A stretch of DNA of 64,000 nucleotides from Chersky-840 sp963810195. Lineage in GTDB: Bacteria; Actinomycetota; Acidimicrobiia; Acidimicrobiales; UBA8190. The notes beneath the pieces are model-generated. The model did not search any database. It was given only the letters and a program-made list of their open reading frames with translations, and had not been told where the DNA came from. Positions 16,484 to 24,478 of this stretch are shown piece after piece (within the stretch, counting starts at the first letter, position 1; each line of letters starts with the position of its first letter). The translations under genes were made by a program, and so were the position numbers. The DNA lies in contig CAWEMO010000001.1 in assembly GCA_963810195.1 (NCBI GenBank), positions 620,001-684,000 of the forward strand. The letters are read 5' to 3'.

Positions 16484-17584
16484 ATGACCGGTCCAGCGCA
16501 GAGCAGCTACTTCGCTGTCATCAAGGTGGTGGGCGTGGGCGGCGGTGGTGTCAACGCGGTGAACCGAATGATCGAGGCCGGTCTCAAAGGGGTCGAGTTC
16601 ATCGCCATGAACACCGACTCCCAGGCGCTGCTCATGAGCGACGCCGATCTGAAGCTCGACATCGGCCGCCAACTCACACGGGGCCTCGGCGCGGGCAGTG
16701 ACCCTGAGATCGGCCGGCAGGCGGCCGAAGAGCACCGGGGAGAGATCGAAGAAGCCCTGAAGGGCGCGGACATGGTGTTCATCACGGCCGGCAAGGGGGG
16801 CGGGACCGGGACCGGTGCCGCCCCCGTGGTGGCGGAGATCGCCCGGTCCGTGGGCGCGCTCACCATCGGAGTGGTGACGCGTCCCTTCTCCTTCGAAGGT
16901 CGCCGGCGCTCGGTGCAGGCCGAGACGGGGATCCAGAACCTCAAGGACAAGGTCGACGCCATCATCATCATCCCCAACGACCGCCTCCTCACCGTGTCGA
17001 CGGAGAAGACCTCGATGGTCAGCGCCTTCAAGATGGCCGACGAGGTGTTGCTGCAGGGAGTGCAGGGCATCACGGACCTGATCACCGTGCCGGGTCAGAT
17101 CAACACCGACTTCGCCGATGTCCGCATGGTGCTCGCCGACGCCGGGACCGCCATCATGGGGATCGGCCAGGCATCGGGCGAGGGCCGCGCCGTCAACGCC
17201 GCTCGTGCCGCCATCACGAGCCCCTTGCTCGAGGCGTCCATCGAAGGGGCCCGCGGCATCCTCGTCGATATCGCCGGCGGTCCCGACCTCGGGCTGTTCG
17301 AGGTCAACGAGGCCATGGAGATCATCCACGGGGTGGCCCACCCCGACGCCAACATCATCTTCGGCAATGTCATCGACGAGGCCATGACCGACGCCGTGCG
17401 GGTGACGGTGATCGCGGCGGGCTTCGAGCGCTGGGAGGAGGGCCGTGTCGGCGAGCCGCGGCCCGAGGACCGCAGCCAGGTGCTCGGCTTCGAGAACGTG
17501 CACGAGGACATCTTCGCCACGCCCGACGAGGACGACCTCGATCTCGGTGACGACGAGTTCGACGTCCCGTCCTTCCTCCGCTAG
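16484..17584 (+). CDS. ftsZ: Cell division GTPase FtsZ
   Basis: 366 residues. FtsZ polymerises into the division ring. The tubulin signature GGGTGTG is intact, with VGVGGGGVNAVNRM at the N-terminus and NTDFADVRMVLAD (T7 loop) in the second domain. The carboxy-terminal peptide DDEFDVPSFLR is the conserved anchor site, which in actinobacteria binds SepF; sepF is encoded three genes downstream. There is no ftsA. The ATG follows a GAGGAGGG-type site and a leader containing a candidate promoter. Confidence 0.98.
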   Translation: MTGPAQSSYFAVIKVVGVGGGGVNAVNRMIEAGLKGVEFIAMNTDSQALLMSDADLKLDIGRQLTRGLGAGSDPEIGRQAAEEHRGEIEEALKGADMVFITAGKGGGTGTGAAPVVAEIARSVGALTIGVVTRPFSFEGRRRSVQAETGIQNLKDKVDAIIIIPNDRLLTVSTEKTSMVSAFKMADEVLLQGVQGITDLITVPGQINTDFADVRMVLADAGTAIMGIGQASGEGRAVNAARAAITSPLLEASIEGARGILVDIAGGPDLGLFEVNEAMEIIHGVAHPDANIIFGNVIDEAMTDAVRVTVIAAGFERWEEGRVGEPRPEDRSQVLGFENVHEDIFATPDEDDLDLGDDEFDVPSFLR

Positions 17585-18278
17585 CGCGCTCGGCTCGCCG
17601 CTCGCGGGCACGCCTGTCCGCGCCCTGTGGACGGGCGCCGGCGACGGCGACATGCGCGTGATCGGGGAGGGGCCCCCTCCTGCGCCGGTGCCCGAAGGCC
17701 TGGTGGTGCGCCGTCCGAGACAGGTCCACGCCGCGGGCGTCGTGGTGGTCGACGACCCCGTCAACCGGGCCCTGCGATGGGAGGCGGGGCGCGACGATCC
17801 GCTTCCGGAGGCGGACGCGCTGGTGGCGTCGGGGGGAGGGTTCGCCCTGGCGGTCTTGACCGCGGATTGTGCGGCCGTGGCCCTGGGCTCGCCCGAGGGC
17901 GTGCACGGGGCTGTCCACGTGGGGTGGCGGGGCCTCGTGGCGGGGATCGTCCCCCGTGCGGTCGACGCCATGCGGGCCAACGGTGCCACCGCGGTGGTGG
18001 GCGCGCTGGGCCCGTGCATCGGCTCGTGCTGCTACGAGTTCTCCACCGACGACCTCGACGCGCTGGGCGCGTCGTGCGGGGCCGAAGTGATCGGCACCAC
18101 CACCTGGGGGCACCCTTCGCTCGACCTGCCGGCTGCGGTGCGTGGTGAATTGTCACGCTCCGGGGTGTCGACGCTCGCCACCGCGGACGTGTGCACCATG
18201 TGCACACCGGGATACTTCTCACACCGTGGCCGAGGCGACGAGGCCCGCCAGGCCTTGTTCGTGTGGCGTCTCCCGTAG
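17547..18278 (+). CDS. pgeF: Peptidoglycan editing factor PgeF (multicopper polyphenol oxidase/laccase fold)
   Basis: About 243 residues. PgeF (YfiH) is a cytoplasmic enzyme of the CNF1/YfiH fold that clears mis-incorporated amino acids from peptidoglycan precursors; purine nucleosidase activity has also been reported for the family. The metal ligands are visible: the histidine in RPRQVHAAG, the cysteine in LTADCAA and the histidine in HVGWRG. GPCIGSCCYE near the end is also typical. The start is uncertain: no good initiator follows the ftsZ stop until ATG 17652, which would remove the conserved VRALWTGAGDGD. I therefore used GTG 17547, overlapping ftsZ by 38 bases. It sits in the usual place between ftsZ and yggS. 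Confidence 0.85.
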   Translation: MTTSSTSRPSSASALGSPLAGTPVRALWTGAGDGDMRVIGEGPPPAPVPEGLVVRRPRQVHAAGVVVVDDPVNRALRWEAGRDDPLPEADALVASGGGFALAVLTADCAAVALGSPEGVHGAVHVGWRGLVAGIVPRAVDAMRANGATAVVGALGPCIGSCCYEFSTDDLDALGASCGAEVIGTTTWGHPSLDLPAAVRGELSRSGVSTLATADVCTMCTPGYFSHRGRGDEARQALFVWRLP

Positions 18279-19134
18279 CGCGCCCGCCCGGGCCTGCGTC
18301 GGCAGCGCGGGTCCTTGCGCCTCCGCCGCCCGCCGAAATCGTCGCGGCACACGTGGTCGCGCTGCGCCGTCGGATCGAGGACGCCGGAAGAGACCCCGCC
18401 GGCGTGCGCATCGTCGCCGTGACCAAGGGCTTCACGGCGGGTGCGGTGCTCGCGGCACGGGGTGCAGGGCTCTACGACATCGGGGAGAACTACGCCGGCG
18501 AATTCCTGGCCAAGGTGGCAGTGCTGTCGGAGCCGGACGCGGCGCCGACGGGCTCCGGTGTGTTGCGGTCGGAGTCGGGCGCCTCGTCGTCGCAGTCGGA
18601 GTCGGAGTCGTCGCAGTCGGAGTCGGAGTCGTCGCAGTCGGAGTCGGAGTCGTCGCAGTCGGAGTCGGAGTCGGATGACGGTGCGCCCGAGACGCGTTGG
18701 CACTACCTCGGTGCCGTGCAGCGCCGTCGGGTGCGCATGCTCGCTCCGGTCGTGTCGTGCTGGCAGACACTGTCTCGCGTGTCGGAGGGGGAGACGATCG
18801 CCCGGCACGCGCCCGGTGCGGCGGTGCTCGTGGAGGTGGAGACGACCGCGATCCCGGGGCGCAACGGCTGTCGCCCGTCGGAGGTCGCCGCGCTCGTGGC
18901 GTCGTTCGCGGCGCAGGGCTCGTGGTGCGCGGTCTCATGACCGTCGGGCCTCCGGGGCCCCCCGAAGGGTCCCGCCCGGCATTCCGCCTCACGGCGCAGC
19001 TGGCCCACGACCTCGGACTTCCCGAGTTGTCGATGGGCATGACCGACGATCTCGAGGTGGCCTTGTCCGAGGGCAGCACCATGGTGCGAGTGGGGCGCGC
19101 GTTGTTCGGGGAACGGCCCCCGCCGCCGCCGTGA
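18263..19134 (+). CDS. YggS/PLPBP-type pyridoxal-phosphate homeostasis protein, frameshifted and with a Ser/Gln/Glu repeat insertion
   Basis: YggS-family proteins bind pyridoxal phosphate in an alanine-racemase-like barrel and balance vitamin B6 and amino acid pools. The PLP lysine lies in RIVAVTKGF; IGENYAGEFLAKV and RWHYLGAVQRRRVRML follow. Between these two blocks is an insertion with four exact SSQSESE repeats, which the family normally lacks. Near 18919 the frame breaks: SFAAQG in one frame continues as LVVRGLMTVGPP in another, repaired by one added C. The rest (LGLPELSMGMTDDLEVALSEGSTMVRVGRALFG) is the standard ending; quoted blocks are LSMGMTDDLEVAL and TMVRVGRALFG. Corrected length is about 290 residues. 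GTG 18263 overlaps pgeF by 16 bases. Confidence 0.85.
18587..18670 (+). repeat. Four perfect 21-base tandem repeats inside yggS
   Basis: The unit, TCGTCGCAGTCGGAGTCGGA plus a final G, starts at 18587, 18608, 18629 and 18650. It encodes the heptapeptide SSQSESE four times in frame. The repeat is perfect at DNA level, including synonymous positions, which implies recent expansion or active homogenisation. Confidence 0.95.
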
Positions 19135-19211
19135 GGGAGCCCTCCACCGTCGACCTGCGCCATCCCCCTGGGCCTGGTCGGAGGCACTACGCTGTCGAAC
19201 GGGAGGCGGCG

Positions 19212-19748
19212 ATGGCGTCTGGATTCTTCAAGAGGGCCATGGTGTATCTGGGCCTGGTCGACGACGAGTACGACGACTACGACGACTACGAGCCGCGCCC
19301 GGCCGTCGGGCAACGCCTCGGTCAGCGTGTCACGCTCGCGGGCGAGGAGGAGGACGAGCCGACTTCGTCTGTGGCCACGAGCACCATCCGCCCGCTCCCA
19401 CGCGAGGACTTCCCCACGGTGACGCCGACGGTCACCCCCCGCAGTGTCGTGCGTCCGATCGCCGCCGAGCCCGGGGCGCGCGTGCACGTGGTGGCGCCCA
19501 TGCAGTTCGGCGATGCCCGGCAGATCGCCGACCGGCTCATGGCCAACCAACCCGTGATCGTGAACCTCCAGGTCGCAGATCGCGAGCTCATGAGGCGGAT
19601 GATCGACTTCTGCAGCGGTGTCGCCTACGCGCTGAGCGGCAAGATGGAGCGAGTGGCGGACAAGGTGTTCCTGGTGACCCCCTCGAACGTCAAGGTGTCC
19701 GCCGAGGAGCGCCAGCGCCTCCAGGAGAACGGGCTTCTTCGACCCTGA
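19212..19748 (+). CDS. sepF: Cell division protein SepF
   Basis: 178 residues. SepF is the membrane anchor for FtsZ in organisms without FtsA. The N-terminus (ASGFFKRAMVYLGLV) is the amphipathic membrane-binding helix, followed by an acidic Asp/Tyr-rich linker (DDEYDDYDDYE). The SepF core contains PMQFGDARQIADRL, VIVNLQ and the DFCSGVAYALSGKMERVADKVFLVTP segment, cited here as DFCSGVAYALSGKMERV. The ATG at 19212 has GGAGGC eight bases upstream. Position between yggS and yggT is the standard actinobacterial order. Confidence 0.96.
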   Translation: MASGFFKRAMVYLGLVDDEYDDYDDYEPRPAVGQRLGQRVTLAGEEEDEPTSSVATSTIRPLPREDFPTVTPTVTPRSVVRPIAAEPGARVHVVAPMQFGDARQIADRLMANQPVIVNLQVADRELMRRMIDFCSGVAYALSGKMERVADKVFLVTPSNVKVSAEERQRLQENGLLRP

Positions 19749-19794
19749 GTGCCACCACCCTGAGTGCTGACACCTCGACTCCAAGCTGACCCCG

Positions 19795-19800
19795 TAACCT
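19795..19800 (+). promoter_or_regulatory. Candidate -10 element of a leaderless yggT transcript
   Basis: TAACCT ends seven bases before the GTG start of yggT and there is no Shine-Dalgarno between them. This is the arrangement expected when transcription begins at the start codon. No clear -35 hexamer is visible. Confidence 0.4.
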
Positions 19801-19807
19801 CTTAGTC

Positions 19808-20080
19808 GTGATCCGCACCGTCGTCCTTTATGCCCTGTGGATCTACCTCTGGGGCATCCTGTTCCCCCGTGCCCTTTTGAGCTGGTTTCCGGCTTCGCCG
19901 GGCTCCACGTTGGCCAGCATCAACTCGGTGCTGTACCGGCTGACCGAGCCGGTGCTCGGTCCCGTGCGCCGGCTCCTGCCCCCCGTACGGGCGGGCGGCT
20001 TCGGGATCGACTTGTCGTTCATCATCGTGTTCTTCGGAATCCAGTTGATCGTGATCCCCATCGTCTCCAACGTCCTGTAG
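19808..20080 (+). CDS. YggT family membrane protein
   Basis: 90 residues with two hydrophobic helices, one at the N-terminus (TVVLYALWIYLWGILFPRALLSWF, in part) and one at the carboxy end (LSFIIVFFGIQLIVIPIVSNVL, in part). The intervening LTEPVLGPVRRLLPP is the YggT hallmark. YggT proteins sit between sepF and divIVA in many Gram-positive genomes and have been linked to envelope or division integrity, without a settled molecular role. GTG start; probable leaderless transcript. Confidence 0.88.
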   Translation: MIRTVVLYALWIYLWGILFPRALLSWFPASPGSTLASINSVLYRLTEPVLGPVRRLLPPVRAGGFGIDLSFIIVFFGIQLIVIPIVSNVL

Positions 20081-20204
20081 GCGCCTCGTCCGGGCCACGC
20101 CGGGCCCGACCCCGTGGCCCTTCGTGCCCGTCCCCTCGTGGCGCTGCGCTGCGGGGCCCGACGGCCACCCCGGTGACCCACTACCGCCTTGCTGGCCGCT
20201 TGGC

Positions 20205-20210
20205 TAGGAT
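20205..20210 (+). promoter_or_regulatory. Candidate -10 element of a leaderless divIVA transcript
   Basis: TAGGAT ends eight bases before the ATG of divIVA; the intervening TCTCCCGC has no Shine-Dalgarno. No good -35 is seen. Confidence 0.4.
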
Positions 20211-20218
20211 TCTCCCGC

Positions 20219-21107
20219 ATGGACAGTGGAAAGCCGACCGGCCAGGGCTCGAGTCTCGACAGCCTTCGCACCGTCGAATTTCGTCAGACCCTTCGCGGGT
20301 ACCACATCGACGACGTGGACGAGTACCTCGAGCGCGTGGCGGTAGATGCCGAGGCGCTTCAGGAGCAGGTGCGCCAAGCCGGAGAACGACTCAAGCAGGC
20401 GGCCGAGCGAATCGCCCAACTCGAGGGCATGTTGCAGGAGGCGCAGCTCCAGCCCCAGTCGTCGGGCACGCAGGTGAGCGACGACACCTTGCAGCGCACG
20501 CTGCTGCTCGCCCAGAAGTTCGTGGACCAGACGCACGCCGAGGCCGAGGCGCAGGCAGCGCGTGGTCGTCGCGGACGCCGAGGAGCGGGCTCGCAGAGTG
20601 CTCGGTGAGGCCGAGCAGCGCGCCAAGTCGGTCACCGAGGACACCGAGCGGCACTTGCGCGAGGAGATCACGCGTCTGGAGACGATCCGGACACAGCTCG
20701 CCGGAGACGTGGAGACGATCGCTCGCCACATGGAGAACGAGCGCAACCGGCTACGGGGCGCGCTGAGCGACATGTTGAATTGGGTCGACGAGCATGTGCA
20801 GCCTGCAGGGTCGATCCTGGCGCAGCGACCGGCCCCGCGCCCCACGGCCCGTCCCGCTGACGACGCGCCCGCCACCGTGAGCGCACCGCGTCCGGGCGAG
20901 GAGATCCCCACCATCGCCGCACCCGACCCCGTCGGCGGGAAGGCGGGCCACGAGCCTTCGGCGATGACTGCGGTCCCCGTGCAGGGCAACGCTGTCACCG
21001 GGGGAGCACGTGCCGTCGAGGCCGACGGTCCGACGGCAGATCCCGACCTCCAAGGCGTCATGCCCATGGGGGACAACGGGCAGTCGCAGGCCATCGGCCC
21101 CCGCTGA
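20219..21107 (+). CDS. divIVA: DivIVA/Wag31 polar growth and septum-site protein, frameshifted in this sequence
   Basis: DivIVA-family proteins bind curved membrane at poles and septa and, as Wag31, organise tip growth in actinobacteria. The lipid-binding N-terminus is seen as LRTVEFRQTLRGYHIDDVDEYL (quoted in part), followed by a long coiled coil (EQVRQAGERLKQAAERIAQLEG). At 20561 one extra C moves the frame: HAEAEAQAA continues as VVVADAEERARRVLGEAE, still coiled coil, then LNWVDEH and a Pro/Ala-rich acidic tail. Corrected length is about 295 residues. Without the correction the first frame stops at 20608. An uncorrected consensus error is likely, given the seamless continuation. Confidence 0.88.
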
Positions 21108-21121
21108 GTCGACCTGACAGG

Positions 21122-21173
21122 CGCCTAAGGGCACGGCGTCTTGGTGACGCCTAAGGGCACGGCGTCTTGGTGA
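21122..21173. repeat. 26-base tandem duplication with hairpins at the divIVA-ileS junction
   Basis: A 26-base unit beginning CGCCTAAGGGCACGG occurs at 21122-21147 and 21148-21173, followed by a further CGCC. Each unit contains the inverted repeat GGCGTC-TTGGT-GACGCC (first at 21135-21151). On the minus strand the 21148 copy encodes the last residues and TAG stop of ileS; the other copy lies downstream of that stop. It sits between convergent divIVA and ileS, so it may act as a bidirectional terminator, though there is no T-run. Confidence 0.75.
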
Positions 21174-24100
21174 CGCCGATGGACAGCTCGTCTCCCACCG
21201 TGACCCGCACCTCGGCGGCCAACGTCTGCTCGCGCAGGTACTGCTCGTGGTCGCGTAGGACGGCGGCGGTCTCGGCCGGGGCGACGATCTCCAGGATGAT
21301 GCAGTCCGCGACGTGGAGTCCTGCAGCACGCCGTTCGGTCTGGACCAGTCGGACGACGTCGCGGGCCAGGCCCTCGGACTCGAGGACGTCGTCGACGGTG
21401 GTGTCGAGGGTCACGACCCCCACATCGTCGGGAAGCGTGCGGCCCTCGACGATGTTGCGCGGCCTGAGCACGAGCTCGTACTCGCCCGGCTCGAGGCGCA
21501 CTCCACCGGCGAAGACGCCGTCGTCGCGGCGTTGCCAGTCGCCGGCGCGCACCGCGGCGGTCACCCGTTGGGTGTCGCGACCCAGACGCGGGCCGAGCAC
21601 GGCGTGGACGAGAGTGAGGACCTCGTCGGCCACGTCGCCCACCTCGTCGGTGAGCACCACCTCTTTGACGTTGACCTCGTCCTCGATGAGGTCGACGAAG
21701 GGACGCAGCCGTTCCGGACGCGCCGTGGCGACCGTCAGCCGCCGCAACGGCAGGCGGGCGCGCCGGCCGTTGGCCTTGCGCACCGCGTGCGCGGCCGAGC
21801 ACACGTCGCGCACGATGTCCATGGCCTCGACCAGCTCGCCATCGGCGGGGAGCTCCCCGGGTGCGGGCCACGGTGCCAGGTGGACGCTGCGCTCGCCGGC
21901 AAGCCCGCGGTACACGGTCTCGGTCAGCATCGGGAGCAGAGGGGCCGAGACCTTGCACAGCGTCACGAGGACGGTGGACAAGGTGTCGTACGCGTCGGCC
22001 TTGTCGGACTCGACCTCGTCCGAGCCATCGCGCGCTCGCCAGAACCGGTCCCGGCTGCGCCGGATGTACCAGTTGTTGAGGGCGTCGAGGAAGCGGGTGA
22101 TGGCCGAGCACGCCGCGAAGAGGTCGTAGCCGTCCATGGAAACGGTGACGTCGTCGACCAGCGATGCCGCCTTGGCCAGGATGTAGCGGTCGAGGACGCC
22201 GGTCGCGTCGGTCCGGGCTCGTCCGCGGATGCCGTCCACGTTGGCGTAGAGCGACAGGAAGTACCAGGCGTTCCAGATCGGGTTCAGGACCTGGCGCCGC
22301 ACCTCTTCGATCCCCTTGGCGTGGACCACGAGGTCCTGGCCGCGCAGGATCGGCGACGACAGGAGGAACCAGCGCATGGCGTCGGCTCCCCACACGTCGA
22401 AGACCATGTCGGGCTCGGGGTAGTTGCCCAGGCGTTTCGACATCTTGCGGCCGTCGTCGCCGAGCACGATGCCGTGGGCCACGCAGTGACGGAACGGCGG
22501 CCGGTCGAAGAGCGCGGTGGCGAGCACGTGCAGTGTGTAGAACCATCCCCGGGTCTGGCTCACGTACTCCACGATGAAGTCGGCGGGGAAGTGCGTCTCG
22601 AACCAAACGGAGCGCTCGAAGGGGTAATGGACCTGGGCGAAGGGCATCGAGCCCGACTCGAACCAGCAGTCGAGCACGTCGGTCACACGCCGCATGGTCG
22701 AGCGCCCGGTCGGGTCGTCGGGATTGGGCCGGACGAGCGCGTCGATGGCGGGACGGTGCAGGTCCGTGAGCCGGACGCCGAAGTCGCGCTCGAGCTCTTC
22801 GACGCTCCCGTAGACGTCGATGCGCGGGTGACCCGGGTCGTCACTCTTCCACACCGGGATCGGCGATCCCCAGAACCGGTTCCGGCTGATCGACCAGTCG
22901 CGCGCCCCTTCGAGCCACTTGCCGAACGCGCCGTCCCGGATGTGAGAGGGGACCCATTCGATCTGCTGGTTGAGCTCGAGCATGCGGTCCTTGATGGCGG
23001 TGACCTGGACGAACCATGAGCGCACCGCCTTGTAGATGAGCGGCGTGTCGGTGCGCCAGCAGTGTGGGTAGCTGTGGGTGTACGGCTTGGCCTCCACCAA
23101 AGCGCCCGCCGCCTTCAGGTCGGTGATGATCGTGTCGTTGGCGTCGAACACGAGTTGGCCGGCATAGGGCGGGACTTCGGCGGTGAAGCGGCCGCGGTCG
23201 TCGACGGGGCACACCACCGCGATGCCGGCCGCGTTGCAGAGATCGAAGTCCTCCTCTCCGAAGCCGGGGGCCATGTGGACGACACCGGTGCCTTCGTCGG
23301 TGGCGACGAAGTCGCCACCGAGCACCCGGAATGCGCCGGGCCAATCGGCGAAGAACGGGAACAGCGGACGATAGCTACGACCGACCAGGGCCGAACCCGG
23401 GAACCGGGCCAGCGGCTCGGCGTCCCCGAAGAGCTCCGGATACGCCCCGGCGCGCTCAGCTGCGATCACGGTGCGTGCGCCGAGGAGCTCGTAGACCGCG
23501 TACTCGACGTCGGGGCCCACGGCCAACGCCAGGTTGGACGGCAACGTCCACGGGGTCGTCGTCCACGCCAGGAGCCGGAGCGGGCCCGAGGCACCGGCTG
23601 GGCTTCGCCCGCTGTCGTCGGCGTCGAGCTCGAAGACGACGGTGACGGCGGGGTCCTGGCGCGGTCGGTAGGCATCGTCCTGGCGGGTCTCGAAATTCGA
23701 GAGCGGCGTCTCGCACTCCCAGCAGTAGGGGAGGACCCGGTCCCCCTCATAGAGCAGACCCTTCTCCCAGAGGGTCTTGAATGCCCACATCACGCTCTCC
23801 ATGTAGGAGAGGTCCATGGTCTTGTAGTCGTTGGCGAAGTCGACCCACCGCGCCTGGCGGGTCACGTACCGCTCCCAGGCGTCGGTCGTCCGCTGGACGA
23901 GGGTCCGGCAGTACTCGTTGAACCGGTCGATGCCGTACTCGACGATGCCGGCACGGCCCGACACCTCGAGTTCCTTCTCCGCCTCCATCTCGGCGGGAAG
24001 TCCGTGACAGTCCCATCCGAATCGCCGCTCGACCCGCCTGCCGCGCATCGTCTGGTAGCGGGGCACGGCGTCCTTGACGAACCCGGTCAGAAGGTGCCCG

Positions 24101-24297
24101 TAGTGGGGGAGCCCGTTGGCGAAGGGCGGCCCGTCGTAGAAGACGTACTCGTTGGGGCCGCCCGACCGGGACTCCACCGACGCCGCGAAGGTGCCGTCCT
24201 TGGCCCAGTACTCGAGGACCTGCTCCTCGAGGCGGGGGTAGTCAGCTTGCGGGTCGACTTCCGGGTACGGCGCCTGGCCGCCAGGCGGGTTGGGCAT
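21151..24297 (-). CDS. ileS: Isoleucyl-tRNA synthetase
   Basis: 1048 residues from ATG 24297 (a GTG two codons earlier at 24303 is also possible). Class I synthetase: the HIGH box is HYGH at residues 65-68 in PPFANGLPHYGHLL and the KMSKR loop starts at residue 618 in GRKMSKRLGNYP. WDCHGLPAE and the editing domain (LAWTTTPWTLPSNLALAVG, in part) are present. Length and motifs fit the type 2, eukaryote-like IleRS, which is often less sensitive to mupirocin; that is family knowledge, not a test. It is transcribed convergently with divIVA and divergently from the DksA-like gene. Its final codons and stop lie in a 26-base tandem repeat. Confidence 0.97.
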   Translation of the reverse strand: MPNPPGGQAPYPEVDPQADYPRLEEQVLEYWAKDGTFAASVESRSGGPNEYVFYDGPPFANGLPHYGHLLTGFVKDAVPRYQTMRGRRVERRFGWDCHGLPAEMEAEKELEVSGRAGIVEYGIDRFNEYCRTLVQRTTDAWERYVTRQARWVDFANDYKTMDLSYMESVMWAFKTLWEKGLLYEGDRVLPYCWECETPLSNFETRQDDAYRPRQDPAVTVVFELDADDSGRSPAGASGPLRLLAWTTTPWTLPSNLALAVGPDVEYAVYELLGARTVIAAERAGAYPELFGDAEPLARFPGSALVGRSYRPLFPFFADWPGAFRVLGGDFVATDEGTGVVHMAPGFGEEDFDLCNAAGIAVVCPVDDRGRFTAEVPPYAGQLVFDANDTIITDLKAAGALVEAKPYTHSYPHCWRTDTPLIYKAVRSWFVQVTAIKDRMLELNQQIEWVPSHIRDGAFGKWLEGARDWSISRNRFWGSPIPVWKSDDPGHPRIDVYGSVEELERDFGVRLTDLHRPAIDALVRPNPDDPTGRSTMRRVTDVLDCWFESGSMPFAQVHYPFERSVWFETHFPADFIVEYVSQTRGWFYTLHVLATALFDRPPFRHCVAHGIVLGDDGRKMSKRLGNYPEPDMVFDVWGADAMRWFLLSSPILRGQDLVVHAKGIEEVRRQVLNPIWNAWYFLSLYANVDGIRGRARTDATGVLDRYILAKAASLVDDVTVSMDGYDLFAACSAITRFLDALNNWYIRRSRDRFWRARDGSDEVESDKADAYDTLSTVLVTLCKVSAPLLPMLTETVYRGLAGERSVHLAPWPAPGELPADGELVEAMDIVRDVCSAAHAVRKANGRRARLPLRRLTVATARPERLRPFVDLIEDEVNVKEVVLTDEVGDVADEVLTLVHAVLGPRLGRDTQRVTAAVRAGDWQRRDDGVFAGGVRLEPGEYELVLRPRNIVEGRTLPDDVGVVTLDTTVDDVLESEGLARDVVRLVQTERRAAGLHVADCIILEIVAPAETAAVLRDHEQYLREQTLAAEVRVTVGDELSIGVTKTPCP

Positions 24298-24311
24298 CTC
24301 CACAGCGTATT

Positions 24312-24327
24312 GGAGGAGCCACCCTCC
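24312..24327 (-). promoter_or_regulatory. Small hairpin just upstream of ileS
   Basis: Read on the minus strand, GGAGG-GTGGCT-CCTCC forms a five-base-pair stem with a six-base loop ending about 14 bases before the GTG/ATG start region. It would bury a Shine-Dalgarno-like GGAGG. It could be a translational switch, or chance. No T-box signature was found around it. Confidence 0.3.
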
Positions 24328-24478
24328 CCCGAGGAGCGCTCGACCGGAATACCCCGGGTGCACATGGTGTTGCCGCCCAGACCGGGCGACGCTATGGTCG
24401 CCCACCTTCGTCGAGCAGACAGAAGCCAAAGATGACCGACATCGCGATCACCGCTCGGCGGCCGGAGGGAATCTGCTG

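Noticed and set aside
18587..18670. Regular repeat array considered as CRISPR
   Set aside because: Units are contiguous with no unique spacers and stay in frame inside a protein gene.
19743..19767. 10-base direct repeat CCCTGAGTGC after sepF
   Set aside because: Only two short copies with 15-base spacing; too short to distinguish from chance in this composition.
24298..24440. T-box riboswitch upstream of ileS
   Set aside because: No antiterminator or antisequestrator signature (GGUGGNACCGCG) was found on the minus strand; only a short GGAGG hairpin.
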